A DNA stretch of 64,000 bases from Vibrio sp. HDW18 (lineage in GTDB: Bacteria > Pseudomonadota > Gammaproteobacteria > Enterobacterales > Vibrionaceae). Positions within the stretch are counted from its first letter, which is position 1. Each line of letters opens with the position of its first letter. The position numbers and the translations under genes were made by a program. The stretch spans positions 558,001 to 622,000 of the forward strand of contig NZ_CP049913.1 of the NCBI RefSeq assembly GCF_011306175.1, read 5' to 3'. Of the stretch, positions 51,269 through 60,025 are shown piece by piece. The notes below the pieces were generated by a model, which saw nothing but the letters and a program-made list of their open reading frames with translations, made no database searches and was not told the DNA's origin.

Positions 51269-51432
51269 AACGACTCAATAGCCAAAACTACAAGGGTATG
51301 CAAAGTCACTGGTATATACAGAGTGTTGATTCCAGAACATTACTGACGATAAACCTTTATTCATAACTATCACCATTAAAATCAAAAATTGTCTCGTTGA
51401 TTTCTCGGTTCCATGGAGGCGATAACTCGGAC

Positions 51433-51525
51433 TCATCCTTTGAGCATTTGCTCTTCGCTAGCGAAGTTGTACATAAATATAGCACCAAGAAATTTAATTA
51501 CAATAAAAATGGGGATTAAAATCAC
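51433..51525 (-). CDS. Possible 30-residue hydrophobic small protein
   Basis: From a GTG at 51525 the frame encodes a hydrophobic stretch (ILIPIFIVIKFLGAIFMY) followed by a charged tail (NFASEEQMLKG), the layout of single-span small membrane proteins. GTG has no ribosome site. A GGAG lies upstream at a distance that would suit an ATA or ATC start (51534-51540), which is rare. An in-frame stop just above limits the N-terminus. It may be a chance frame in AT-rich DNA. Confidence 0.3.
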   Translation of the reverse strand: MILIPIFIVIKFLGAIFMYNFASEEQMLKG

Positions 51526-51824
51526 AAAAGCTATGATTATTGATCTCCATCAAGCCATTAAGGTAATTAAATTACAGCTTCGTGAAATTAACACTCTATT
51601 TTAATGCATAAAGATGCACTAGTTACCCATCAAACAACCTGCTGTTAATTGCAAAAAATGAATCATAAACAGGTAAACACGGGGTTTATCACCGCTTGCA
51701 CCTACACCGAGGTTCAGTGCAGTGCTATGCTGCGGCACAAAAGTTCTAACCTGCAAGCCCATTTTCGACCATCGCTCAACACGGGTCAGAAAACATTCGG
51801 GAAATTACTATAAAGGAGTCATGC

Positions 51825-53297
51825 ATGTCTGAGTTTCAAACCGAGATAGACCAACTATCATCCAATCCTATTTGGCCTTTTTTCGCGTCTATTTGTGCGA
51901 TTGCCCACCCCTCAAAACACGAAGAAGCGTTAGCTCAATACATTATCAAGTGGGCCACCCAGCAAGGTTTAACGGTACAGCGTGATCAAACCGGTAACGT
52001 ATTAATTAAAAAACCAGCCACCGCCGGTATGGAAAATCGTAAAGGCGTGGTGCTGCAAGCGCATATTGATATGGTGCCGCAGAAAAATGAAGATACTGAG
52101 CATGACTTCAACCAAGATCCGATCCAGCCTTATATTGATGGCGAATGGGTCACGGCTAAAGGCACCACTTTAGGTGCAGATAATGGTATCGGGATGGCCT
52201 CTTGCCTTGCGGTATTGGCAGCAAAGGATATTGCGCACGGCCCGATTGAAGTACTACTAACGATTGATGAAGAAGCGGGAATGACCGGCGCATTTGGCTT
52301 GCAAGCCGACTGGTTAGAAGGCGATATTTTGCTCAACACGGATTCTGAGCAAGAGGGCGAAGTCTATATGGGTTGTGCGGGCGGTGTGAACGCCGAATTT
52401 TCTTTCTCAATTGAACGTGAAGCGATTCCTGCCGGCTATGTAGGCCGCCAACTGATCGTAAAAGGGTTAAAAGGCGGTCATTCCGGTTGTGATATTCACA
52501 CTGGGCGTGGTAATGCCAATAAACTGATGGCGCGATTTTTAGCTGGATATGCGCAACAGTTAGAGCTGCGTCTGGTCGAATTGCGTGGTGGTAGTCTGCG
52601 TAACGCAATCCCGCGTGAAGCTTTTGTCACTGTTGCACTGCCAGAAAATCGGGTCAGCGAATTAGAAACCTTGTTCCGCGCCTACACTGAACAACTCAAC
52701 GCGGAATTAGGCAAGGTTGAAACCAGCCTCGTCACTTTGCTTGAAAGTAAACCACTTCATGAGCCAGCGCTGACCACTCACACCCAGCAACGCTTGATTG
52801 CCGCACTCAATGCCTGCCCTAATGGGGTGATCCGCATGAGTGATGAGATTATCGGCGTAGTAGAAACCTCTCTCAACTTGGGAGTGATCACCACTGAAGC
52901 CTCATCGGTTAAAGTGCTCTGTTTGATCCGCTCGTTAATCGACTCAGGCCGCCAGCAAGTGGAAAGTATGTTGCGTTCTATTGCTCAACTGGCCGAGGCT
53001 GAGCTGGAATTTTCTGGGGCTTACCCAGGTTGGAAACCGGATGCAGATTCAGAAATCATGGGTATTTTCCGTGATATGTATGACGACATTTACGGTCATA
53101 AGCCAAATATCATGGTGATCCACGCCGGCCTTGAATGCGGACTATTCAAAAAACCGTATCCGGATATGGATATGCTGTCGTTCGGTCCAACCATCAAATT
53201 CCCACATTCACCGGATGAGAAAGTGAATATCGCGAGCGTTGATCTCTTCTGGCAACAAATGGTTGCCTTATTGAGCAAAATTCCACTTAAAGCTTAA
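51825..53297 (+). CDS. pepD: Cytosolic aminoacyl-histidine dipeptidase (peptidase D)
   Basis: Zinc dipeptidase of the M20C family. 490 residues. Metal and catalytic segments are VVLQAHIDMVPQ (about 76-87), GTTLGADNGIGMASCLA (about 113-129) and LLTIDEEAGMTGAFGL (catalytic Glu pair); the lid domain contains KGLKGGHSGCDIHTGRGNAN, and the last ligand is in MVIHAGLECGLF. AAGGAG lies 8 bases before the ATG. Followed by a terminator. Confidence 0.98.
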   Translation: MSEFQTEIDQLSSNPIWPFFASICAIAHPSKHEEALAQYIIKWATQQGLTVQRDQTGNVLIKKPATAGMENRKGVVLQAHIDMVPQKNEDTEHDFNQDPIQPYIDGEWVTAKGTTLGADNGIGMASCLAVLAAKDIAHGPIEVLLTIDEEAGMTGAFGLQADWLEGDILLNTDSEQEGEVYMGCAGGVNAEFSFSIEREAIPAGYVGRQLIVKGLKGGHSGCDIHTGRGNANKLMARFLAGYAQQLELRLVELRGGSLRNAIPREAFVTVALPENRVSELETLFRAYTEQLNAELGKVETSLVTLLESKPLHEPALTTHTQQRLIAALNACPNGVIRMSDEIIGVVETSLNLGVITTEASSVKVLCLIRSLIDSGRQQVESMLRSIAQLAEAELEFSGAYPGWKPDADSEIMGIFRDMYDDIYGHKPNIMVIHAGLECGLFKKPYPDMDMLSFGPTIKFPHSPDEKVNIASVDLFWQQMVALLSKIPLKA

Positions 53298-53301
53298 TCC
53301 T

Positions 53302-53333
53302 AAACTCGCCGAGCCCCACCGCTCGGCGAGTTT
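53302..53333 (+). terminator. Terminator after pepD
   Basis: A 13-bp perfect stem (53302-53314 with 53321-53333) around a 6-base loop. The T run is short (TTT then GTATC), so efficiency may be moderate. Confidence 0.8.
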
Positions 53334-53532
53334 GTATCAAAGTTTTTTATCGAGAAGGAAAATTAAATTCATTAGCTTGAATTTAAGGTTAGCTGCTAGA
53401 GTTCGCCCCCTTGAATTTCCCAGAGTTATTCACCAGACTCTCTTCAAGGCGATAACTTGCCAAATGCAGGTTGTTTAGAGGTTACTGCTGGTCCTTGGCA
53501 GTATCTGCATTTCTCCAACGAATGACATTGCA

Positions 53533-53976
53533 ATGAAACAAAAAATGCTGGTCGGATGGCGTGAAGAACTCAGCCTTCCGGGGTTAGGTATTGCACGGAT
53601 TAAAGCCAAAATTGATACCGGAGCCCGAACGTCTTGCTTGCATGCGTTCAAAATCGAGCGCTTCAACAAAGGATCGATGCTATGGGTGCGTTTTTGGATC
53701 CACCCAATGCAGAATAATGTTGAACTGGTCAATGTATGTGAAGCCGAGGTGATTGATCAACGCAGTGTGCGCGATTCTGGCGGTCACCAAGAACAACGCT
53801 ATGTGATCCGTACCGAGGTAAGTTTTGGAGGCCAAACATGGCCAATTGAGATCACCTTAACCAACCGGGAAAATATGGCATTTCGGATGTTGTTAGGCCG
53901 CACCGCTATGCATCATCGAATCATCGTTGATCCGACACAATCGTTTTTAATCCCTTTCGAGGAACCGAATAAATGA
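53533..53976 (+). CDS. rimB: RimB-type retropepsin-like aspartic protease (ATP-dependent zinc protease family)
   Basis: 147 residues. The retropepsin-like signature is [17 protein letters not shown], with the catalytic Asp in DTGA, and the fold closes with [10 protein letters not shown]. It overlaps rimK by 4 bases. In Pseudomonas RimB acts on the glutamate tail that RimK adds to ribosomal protein S6; the same pairing is inferred here from adjacency and motifs. Older annotations call the family ATP-dependent zinc protease. Confidence 0.85.
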   Translation: MKQKMLVGWREELSLPGLGIARIKAKIDTGARTSCLHAFKIERFNKGSMLWVRFWIHPMQNNVELVNVCEAEVIDQRSVRDSGGHQEQRYVIRTEVSFGGQTWPIEITLTNRENMAFRMLLGRTAMHHRIIVDPTQSFLIPFEEPNK

Positions 53977-54878
53977 AAATTGGTATTCTGTCACGTAACG
54001 CTGCACTGTATTCCACCAAGCGTTTGATTGAAGCGTGCCAACAGCGGGGCCATGAAGTTCGCGTGATTGACGCTTTACGCTGTTATATGAATATCAATTC
54101 GGATAAACCGGAAATTCATTACCGAGGCGAAGAATTAGCCGGCTTTGATGCCATTATTCCGCGCATTGGTGCCTCGGTCACCTTCTACGGTACAGCGGTA
54201 CTGCGCCAATTTGAAATGATGGGGGTCTATCCGGCCAATGAGTCCGTGGCCATCACCCGCTCGCGCGACAAATTACGCTCCATGCAGTTATTATCTCGCC
54301 GAGGCATTGGCATGCCGATCACCGGTTTTGCTAGCAAACCTGACGATGTAAAAGACTTACTGGATATGGTGGGCGGCGCACCGGTGGTGATCAAACTATT
54401 GGAAGGCACACAAGGCATTGGTGTGGTGTTAGCCGAAACTCGTACTGCAGCCGAAAGCGTGATTGAAGCGTTTATGGGACTCAAGGCCAATATTATGGTG
54501 CAAGAGTACATCAAAGAAGCCGGTGGTGCCGATATTCGCTGCTTTGTGATCGGTGGAAAGGTGATTGCCGCGATGAAACGCCAAGGCGCTGACGGCGAGT
54601 TTCGCTCCAATCTACATCGTGGAGGCACCGCGTCATTGGTCAAAATTACCCCTCAAGAGCGTAAAACCGCGATTGATGCCGCCAAAATTATGGGGCTGAA
54701 TGTCGCGGGGGTCGATTTACTACGTTCAGCTCGTGGACCACTGGTGATGGAAGTGAACTCCTCACCGGGCTTAGAAGGGATTGAAGCGGCAACCGGCAAA
54801 GATATTGCAGGAATGATCGTCGAATTCATTGAAAAAAATGCCGCCAGCAAAAGTACTAAAACTCGTGGCCGAGGCTAA
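53973..54878 (+). CDS. rimK: Ribosomal protein S6 glutamate ligase RimK
   Basis: ATP-grasp ligase adding glutamates to the C-terminus of S6. 301 residues. An N-terminal preATP-grasp domain ([18 protein letters not shown]) is followed by the ATP-grasp core: [51 protein letters not shown] and the metal-binding [14 protein letters not shown]. The basic tail KSTKTRGRG is a lineage feature. Translationally coupled to rimB by a 4-base overlap. Confidence 0.95.
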   Translation: MKIGILSRNAALYSTKRLIEACQQRGHEVRVIDALRCYMNINSDKPEIHYRGEELAGFDAIIPRIGASVTFYGTAVLRQFEMMGVYPANESVAITRSRDKLRSMQLLSRRGIGMPITGFASKPDDVKDLLDMVGGAPVVIKLLEGTQGIGVVLAETRTAAESVIEAFMGLKANIMVQEYIKEAGGADIRCFVIGGKVIAAMKRQGADGEFRSNLHRGGTASLVKITPQERKTAIDAAKIMGLNVAGVDLLRSARGPLVMEVNSSPGLEGIEAATGKDIAGMIVEFIEKNAASKSTKTRGRG

Positions 54879-54908
54879 CGACAATTACCGATAGCACGCC
54901 AATTGATG

Positions 54909-54931
54909 GTGGGGAAAGCACGTTTCCCCAC
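54909..54931 (+). terminator. Hairpin after rimK
   Basis: A 9-bp perfect stem (54909-54917 with 54923-54931) and 5-base loop lie 31 bases after the rimK stop. No T run follows, so termination is uncertain. Confidence 0.5.
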
Positions 54932-55006
54932 TCTGCACTCCAATCTTGATCGGTGAGTGGCTCACCTGTCAAACCAGCCAACCGCACGCTTATCCACTCA
55001 ATATCT

Positions 55007-56362
55007 TTAGCCAAAAGAAGCCCAAATCACTGTGGCGACTAGAATTGGGCAGACAAATTTCACATACCAAGGCCAAATCTTACCAAACAGGCTCTGTTTC
55101 AGCTCAGGAAAGCCGGCTTGTAACTCTTGCATTTTGCTATCACGATGCCATACCCAGCCACCAAATAGACAGAACATCAAAGCCGCAGTCGGTTGCAGAT
55201 ATTGCGTGGCAAACATCGCGACTAATCCAAACAGTGCGCCAAAGTTATACACGATCACCACACTGACCAGCGCAATCAAACCACCCAAGGCCCAACTGGT
55301 CGGTGTACGGTGCGTATTAAAACGCTCCCCGACTAGAGCCACTGGACACTCCAACATTGAGATGGAAGAGGTCAGTGCGGCAATGGTCAACAGCAAGAAA
55401 AACACCATAGCAAAAATCTGACCTAGGGTACCTAAGCTATCAAACATCAAAGGTAATACGGTAAATACTAAGGTGTCAGAGCTCAGTAATGAGCCGTCAG
55501 CAGCGTAAATTTCAACCCCTTTATTCATCGCCACAAACATTGCAGGTAACACCACAAGACCAGCAATAAAAGCGATCGCAGTATCCACCAGAGTCACACT
55601 CATGGCCATTTTGGGCAGGTTTTCCTGCTTACTCAAATAAGAGCCATAGATCAACATCGAGCAGCCACCAATGGTTAACGAGAAGAAGCCTTGTCCCATC
55701 GCGGCTAAGATCAGTTTGCGATCCCACACTTTGTCAAAATCAGGGATCAAATAGTGCTGCAAACCTTCCATCGCACCTTGCTGAGTCATGATGTACACAA
55801 ACAGCACAGCAAACAGTACAAATAGAGCCGGCATCAAGCGGGTTGACCAACGTTCAATACCCTGTTTTACGCCACCTTGTACAATCAAAATCGTCAGCAT
55901 ATAGAACAGGATAGTGCCAAACAGGTTACGCTCGACACTAAAACCTTTTAACCATGCACTCGCACTTGTCAAGCCAAGCAAATCGGCCATCGCTCCAAAC
56001 AAGAAACAGATGATCCAGCCGCCAACAATGCTGTAAAACGCTAGCACCGCGCTCGGCACACTTAACCCTAACCAGCCAACTAAGCCACCCATTTTTTTAG
56101 TGATTGGATTGCTGGTTAACGAGCGCATACTATCAACCGGATTGGCTTGGCCGTAACGACCAATCGCCATTTCCACCACCAGCATTGGAAAGGCGACCAC
56201 GAAGATCATAATCAAATAGACCAACAAGAACGCACCACCACCATTGCTGGCAGCTTGGGTTGGAAAGCCCCAAATATTGCCTAAACCCACTGCGGCTCCT
56301 GCAGCCGCAAGAATAAAACCAAGACGAGAGCTGAATGTCTCACGAGAATTTGTTTGTGTCAT
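55007..56362 (-). CDS. Sodium-dependent transporter of the NSS (SNF) family
   Basis: Sodium-coupled importer related to LeuT; substrates in bacteria are usually amino acids. 451 residues with about 11-12 hydrophobic spans. The broken TM1 signature is visible in FILAAAGAAVGLGNIWGFP (about 14-32), followed by GGGAFLLVYLIMIF and FFSLTIGGCSMLIYGSYL in the TM6 region. The substrate cannot be read from the sequence. Converges on rimK. Confidence 0.93.
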   Translation of the reverse strand: MTQTNSRETFSSRLGFILAAAGAAVGLGNIWGFPTQAASNGGGAFLLVYLIMIFVVAFPMLVVEMAIGRYGQANPVDSMRSLTSNPITKKMGGLVGWLGLSVPSAVLAFYSIVGGWIICFLFGAMADLLGLTSASAWLKGFSVERNLFGTILFYMLTILIVQGGVKQGIERWSTRLMPALFVLFAVLFVYIMTQQGAMEGLQHYLIPDFDKVWDRKLILAAMGQGFFSLTIGGCSMLIYGSYLSKQENLPKMAMSVTLVDTAIAFIAGLVVLPAMFVAMNKGVEIYAADGSLLSSDTLVFTVLPLMFDSLGTLGQIFAMVFFLLLTIAALTSSISMLECPVALVGERFNTHRTPTSWALGGLIALVSVVIVYNFGALFGLVAMFATQYLQPTAALMFCLFGGWVWHRDSKMQELQAGFPELKQSLFGKIWPWYVKFVCPILVATVIWASFG

Positions 56363-56476
56363 ATCGACGCTTCACTATAACAACACACTAGTTAACTAGT
56401 ACATTAATACAAAGTGACCATCGACTCAATCATTAATAGTATCATTCGCTTAAAAAACCACCACTCAGTGCGCATT

Positions 56477-56518
56477 TATAGCCAAACAACTATAGCCAAA
56501 CAACTATAGCCAAACAAC
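56477..56518. repeat. Three perfect 14-bp tandem repeats at an ERIC end
   Basis: TATAGCCAAACAAC occurs three times without change (56477, 56491, 56505) and runs into the left end of a truncated ERIC. The third copy occupies the place of the outer ERIC terminus. Confidence 0.93.
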
Positions 56519-56585
56519 TTGGAGTTGCAGGTAGGCGGCAAGTCAGTGAGTCCCAATCACATGGGAAAACTATGTGATTGGGGTG
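56505..56585 (+). repeat. ERIC element, left part only
   Basis: CTTGGAGTTGCAGGTAGGCG and the core palindrome around TCCCAATCACATGG / ATGTGATTGGGGTG match the full copy at 17674-17801. The right arm is missing; the sequence passes into the 3' end of the YggN-like gene. Confidence 0.88.
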
Positions 56586-56591
56586 GCTAGC

Positions 56592-57335
56592 TTAGAGACT
56601 GAAGATTTGATAATTCTTTAATTGGGGGATCTTTTGATGCAATTGCTGCTCTTGCAACGTTAACTGATTGAGCGTTTCACACCACTCACCTGCTTTCCGG
56701 GCAAAACTTGAGTGACTCGCCTTTAACTCGGTATCTAATTTGCCCTTTAAATCCGCCATCTTTTTGCTCAGTTGATTGAGATCTAAACCGCTCTCTTGTT
56801 GCATATGGCTCGCCATCACGGTAAACGCACTGGCAAACAACTGCTGGCTAAGCGCCACTTGAGCCTGAGCAAACTGTTGCTGCCAACGCTGCTGCATTAC
56901 ATCAAATGTGGCAGCAGGTACCACCAACTCACCGTCTTTTAAATACTCAGCTTGCATCTCCGCCCACAAGCTCGCCATCGCTTGTTTGACGTTGTCGAAT
57001 GCTTGTGGTGCGTCTAAAGAATTCGCGATTTCATCTACCCATTGATTAGCCTGCACCAGTGCTTGATCAGCCCAGTGCTGTGCTTTAGGTTGCAGACTAG
57101 TTAGCTGCACACGGTAATCTGCCAGCGCAGCTTGCTGCTCAGCAGTGAGATTTATTTTCTTACCTTGAATCGCAAGATGGTTTTGCTGATCTAGCACCGC
57201 TTGATCATGACTGCTACGTAAAATGGCAATACGCTGCGAATTAACGTGCACTTCATGTTGAATATCGACTCGGCACTGTGCAGCCCAAGTCGCCGGACTG
57301 ATCAATAGCGCTAAAAATAACATGATTTTTTTCAT
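56592..57335 (-). CDS. Periplasmic protein of the YggN (DUF2884) type
   Basis: 247 residues. A clear signal peptide (MKKIMLFLALLISPATWAA) precedes a Gln/Ala/Leu-rich, mainly helical protein with RVDIQHEVHVNSQRIAI near the N-terminus and probable coiled coils over about 60-230. Two Cys (Q-C-R near the start and EWCETL near the end) could form a disulphide. Function unknown. Its stop lies 6 bases from a truncated ERIC, so the C-terminus might have been altered by the repeat. Confidence 0.75.
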   Translation of the reverse strand: MKKIMLFLALLISPATWAAQCRVDIQHEVHVNSQRIAILRSSHDQAVLDQQNHLAIQGKKINLTAEQQAALADYRVQLTSLQPKAQHWADQALVQANQWVDEIANSLDAPQAFDNVKQAMASLWAEMQAEYLKDGELVVPAATFDVMQQRWQQQFAQAQVALSQQLFASAFTVMASHMQQESGLDLNQLSKKMADLKGKLDTELKASHSSFARKAGEWCETLNQLTLQEQQLHQKIPQLKNYQIFSL

Positions 57336-57434
57336 AGTGTTCTCTGTGGCTGATGTGTGGCCGATAATAATTAATGGCGATGAATCCTACGCCAAGCCAA
57401 TGTCAGAATAAATCAGTGATGGATGATAACTTTG

Positions 57435-58508
57435 TTATGGATTGGGAAACATCAATAGCTGCTTCATCTGCAGTTCCGACTTTAGCATCACACTGACCCC
57501 CAGCAAACGAATGCTACGCCCGTGTTGACGCTGCAACACTTGTTCAAGCAGTGAATGAAAATAGTCCAAATCTAACGTCGGATGCACATGTTCGATAGTC
57601 GTGAGCTTAAAATCCGCAAACTTAACTTTAATACCTTGTTTAATAATCGCTCGCTGTGGATGAGCTCGTTCAAGACGAGCACAGAGTTCCGGATATAACT
57701 TTTGTTGTATCACCTGCCAACATTCCGCCAAGGTGGTGATATTGTGACTAAAGGTATATTCGACTCCAACCGATTTTCGCTCACGCTCAGTGATCACTTC
57801 TCGCTCATCAATCCCGTGGCTCTTTTTCCATAATGATGCACCCAAACGGCCAAATTGATGCAGCAACTGCCGATAATCTGCGTTTCTGACATCGGCACCA
57901 ACATAAAGCTGGGCTTGATGGAGCTTTGCTAACGCGACCTTACCCACACCGGGGATTTTCTCTAACGGTAGCCGATCAACCATGCCTTGCACCTGATCCG
58001 GCGTCACCACATACAATCCATTGGGCTTATTGATGTCAGAGGCCACTTTGGCCAGAAATTTGATCGGCGCAACCCCAGCTGAAGCGGTAAGATTTAGCTC
58101 TTGCCAAATATCACGCCGGATCGCCTCTGCGATCAAGGTCGCACTACCCTGATAGGCAGTAGCATGACTGACATCAAGATAAGCCTCATCCAACGAAAGC
58201 GGTTCAATCACTGTCGTGTAACGCTGGAAAATGGTGCGAATTTGTTGTGAAACCTGTTTATAAACCGACATCCGCCCCGGCACGACATGTAATTGTGGAC
58301 ACAGTTTTAGCGCCTGAGCGGTGGGCATTGCAGAGCGCACTCCAAACTGCCGCGCTTGATAGTTACAGGTGCTGATCACACCGCGTTGCTTCTCATGCCC
58401 GCCGACGGCAAGCGGAATATCACGATATGCCGGGTTATCGCGCATTTCAACTGCCGCAAAAAAGCAGTCCATATCGACATGAATAATCTTGCGAATTGTA
58501 GGTTGCAT
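57435..58508 (-). CDS. dinB: DNA polymerase IV (translesion, Y family)
   Basis: Error-prone lesion-bypass polymerase of the SOS response. 357 residues. The palm motifs are HVDMDCFFAAVEMRD (about 10-24) and EPLSLDEAYLDVS (catalytic Asp-Glu, about 102-114); the HhH region is LEKIPGVGKVALAKL, and the little finger follows. It ends QMKQLLMFPNP, matching a beta-clamp binding motif (QLxLF type). A LexA box lies 12 bases upstream of the start. Confidence 0.97.
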   Translation of the reverse strand: MQPTIRKIIHVDMDCFFAAVEMRDNPAYRDIPLAVGGHEKQRGVISTCNYQARQFGVRSAMPTAQALKLCPQLHVVPGRMSVYKQVSQQIRTIFQRYTTVIEPLSLDEAYLDVSHATAYQGSATLIAEAIRRDIWQELNLTASAGVAPIKFLAKVASDINKPNGLYVVTPDQVQGMVDRLPLEKIPGVGKVALAKLHQAQLYVGADVRNADYRQLLHQFGRLGASLWKKSHGIDEREVITERERKSVGVEYTFSHNITTLAECWQVIQQKLYPELCARLERAHPQRAIIKQGIKVKFADFKLTTIEHVHPTLDLDYFHSLLEQVLQRQHGRSIRLLGVSVMLKSELQMKQLLMFPNP

Positions 58509-58519
58509 AACTCACCAAG

Positions 58520-58535
58520 CTGTATATTTACACAG
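58520..58535 (-). promoter_or_regulatory. LexA box of dinB
   Basis: The 16 bases fit CTGT-N8-ACAG exactly, with an AT-rich centre (CTGTGTAAATATACAG on the minus strand). A possible -10 TATACT overlaps its upstream edge. This predicts SOS induction of dinB. Confidence 0.88.
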
Positions 58536-58572
58536 TATAAAAGCAAGTCTGCAGTAAGGAAAGTCGAATCAT

Positions 58573-58597
58573 AAAAAAGCTCGCCGTAGCGAGCTTT
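58573..58597 (-). terminator. Intrinsic terminator after nqrM
   Basis: A 9-bp perfect stem (58576-58584 with 58589-58597) and 4-base loop are followed on the minus strand by six T residues. It ends the nqr-apbE-nqrM transcript. Confidence 0.9.
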
Positions 58598-58618
58598 GGG
58601 TAGCACGGAATATACGCT

Positions 58619-58852
58619 TTATGCGATGCGATCTTTTTCCCAAGCCGCAAGACGCTCTGCTCGAGCAGCCGCTTTCGCTTCACGTTTTTTACGGGCGTCA
58701 CAAGGCTCAGGGCAGTTACATACTTTTTCAATCCCAACCGCGCCTAATCCCCCACAGCTGCCTTTCACCACTTTACGTTGGAAAATGTAGCCGACCGCCA
58801 TCGCCGCTATCACGGCGAGGAAAAAACCAAAAGTAATCAGAAAGGTATTCAT
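58619..58852 (-). CDS. nqrM: Na+-NQR maturation factor NqrM
   Basis: 77 residues: one N-terminal membrane span (FLITFGFFLAVIAAMAVGYIF), then a Cys-rich segment (CGGLGAVGIEKVCNCPEPC) with four conserved cysteines and a basic tail. NqrM is required to assemble the iron centre between NqrD and NqrE. It lies downstream of apbE, the usual nqrABCDEF-apbE-nqrM order. Confidence 0.95.
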   Translation of the reverse strand: MNTFLITFGFFLAVIAAMAVGYIFQRKVVKGSCGGLGAVGIEKVCNCPEPCDARKKREAKAAARAERLAAWEKDRIA

Positions 58853-58872
58853 TATTTTATGCTCACTCTAGG

Positions 58873-59877
58873 CTATTGATTTAAAAATGGCTTAAACGCC
58901 GTTGATACATACTCTTTAAAGCCATCATCGGTCTTGACAATGATCAGCGTCGGTATTTGTTGTGCTTCCGCGAGCGCCATAGCGCGCTCTTCTCCCATCA
59001 CCATCAGTCCGGTGGCTAAGCCATCGGCCGTCATGCAGGATTTATCCAACACGGTCACCGAAACCACCCGATGGTTGATCGGCCGCCCGGTAATTGGATC
59101 AATAATGTGCGAGTAGCGAATGCCATCTTGCTCAAAATAATTACGATAATCACCCGAAGTGGCAATCGCATACTCACCAGGTTCGATGATCTCTTGCACA
59201 CTGCGCTGCTCTACCGTAGGTTTTTCAATCGCAATTCGCCAAGCTTTTCCCTCGCGGTTGACCCCTTTGAGACGAATTTCACCACCAATTTCGACCATAT
59301 AATTGTTGATGCCTTGTGCTTGCATATAATCAGCCACTACATCCACTCCCCAACCTTTCGCAATGGTGGACAGATCAACATACAGTTGTGGGATAGCTTT
59401 AGTCAGCGTCTGACCTTCAACACGTAAATGCTCAATTCCTGTCATGGCACGACGTGCATTTAACTCTTCATCAGAAGGCACAATATCCGGCCGCGCTTCA
59501 GGACCAAAACCCCAAAGATTCACCAAAGGACCGACCGTGACATCGAGCGCGCCTTGCGTTAATCGATTAAGACGGATCGCTTCTTTAACCACAGTCGCAG
59601 TTTCAAGCGACACATTAAATGGCTCAGCGCTGGTATGTTGATTGAAGCGGCTCAGTTCAGAGTCGTTACGATAAGTCGACATCTGCTGATTAACTTGTTC
59701 CAGCAAGCGGGCAATCTCACCCTGTAAAGTAGTGGAGTCAGCGATATTCGGCTGCACAATATATTTAATGTTGTAACTAGTGCCCATGGTCGGACCGTTA
59801 AGATGCACCTGCTCGATCGGCTTTTCACAGCCCGCGAGCAACAGTAGAGCAGCGAATGCAACAAGCCAATTTTTCAC
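58873..59877 (-). CDS. apbE: FAD:protein FMN transferase ApbE (lipoprotein)
   Basis: Attaches FMN covalently to Thr of NqrB and NqrC, using FAD. 334 residues. Start: the frame opens at 59979, but a GTG at 59877 is preceded by AAGGAG with 7-base spacing and gives a clean lipoprotein signal (LLLLAGC, Cys about 16). Motifs: GPTMGTSYNIKYIV, LSTIAKGWGVDVVADYM, VEIGGEIRLKGVN, and HIIDPITGRPINH with the metal-binding Asp near DKSCMTADGLATGLMVMG. Confidence 0.96.
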   Translation of the reverse strand: MKNWLVAFAALLLLAGCEKPIEQVHLNGPTMGTSYNIKYIVQPNIADSTTLQGEIARLLEQVNQQMSTYRNDSELSRFNQHTSAEPFNVSLETATVVKEAIRLNRLTQGALDVTVGPLVNLWGFGPEARPDIVPSDEELNARRAMTGIEHLRVEGQTLTKAIPQLYVDLSTIAKGWGVDVVADYMQAQGINNYMVEIGGEIRLKGVNREGKAWRIAIEKPTVEQRSVQEIIEPGEYAIATSGDYRNYFEQDGIRYSHIIDPITGRPINHRVVSVTVLDKSCMTADGLATGLMVMGEERAMALAEAQQIPTLIIVKTDDGFKEYVSTAFKPFLNQ

Positions 59878-60025
59878 TTGCTTACTCCTTTGATAATTAA
59901 AGATTGATATGGGAAATGCCATTCGAATCGCTAAGTGGCTCGCAATCGACACTTTCAATATCCACTTTGCAAAAAACAATGGCTGACTCTCATGAGCCAG
60001 CCATCAGTATAGCGCGAGTTATTGG

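Larger units (their letters stand above)
50934..51824. other. 891-base gap between purine permease and pepD
   Basis: From low to high coordinates it holds the permease promoter and PurR operator (50964-51000), a strong minus-strand terminator (51144-51173), a structured putative small RNA with its own promoter (to 51303), a possible minus-strand 30-codon hydrophobic ORF (51433-51525) and the pepD promoter region. The part from about 51300 to 51800 is AT-rich. Confidence 0.7.

Noticed and set aside
51413..51604. 63-codon plus-strand ORF in the permease-pepD gap
   Set aside because: No ribosome binding site, AT-driven composition (many Ile and Lys), and it is antisense to the more protein-like small frame.
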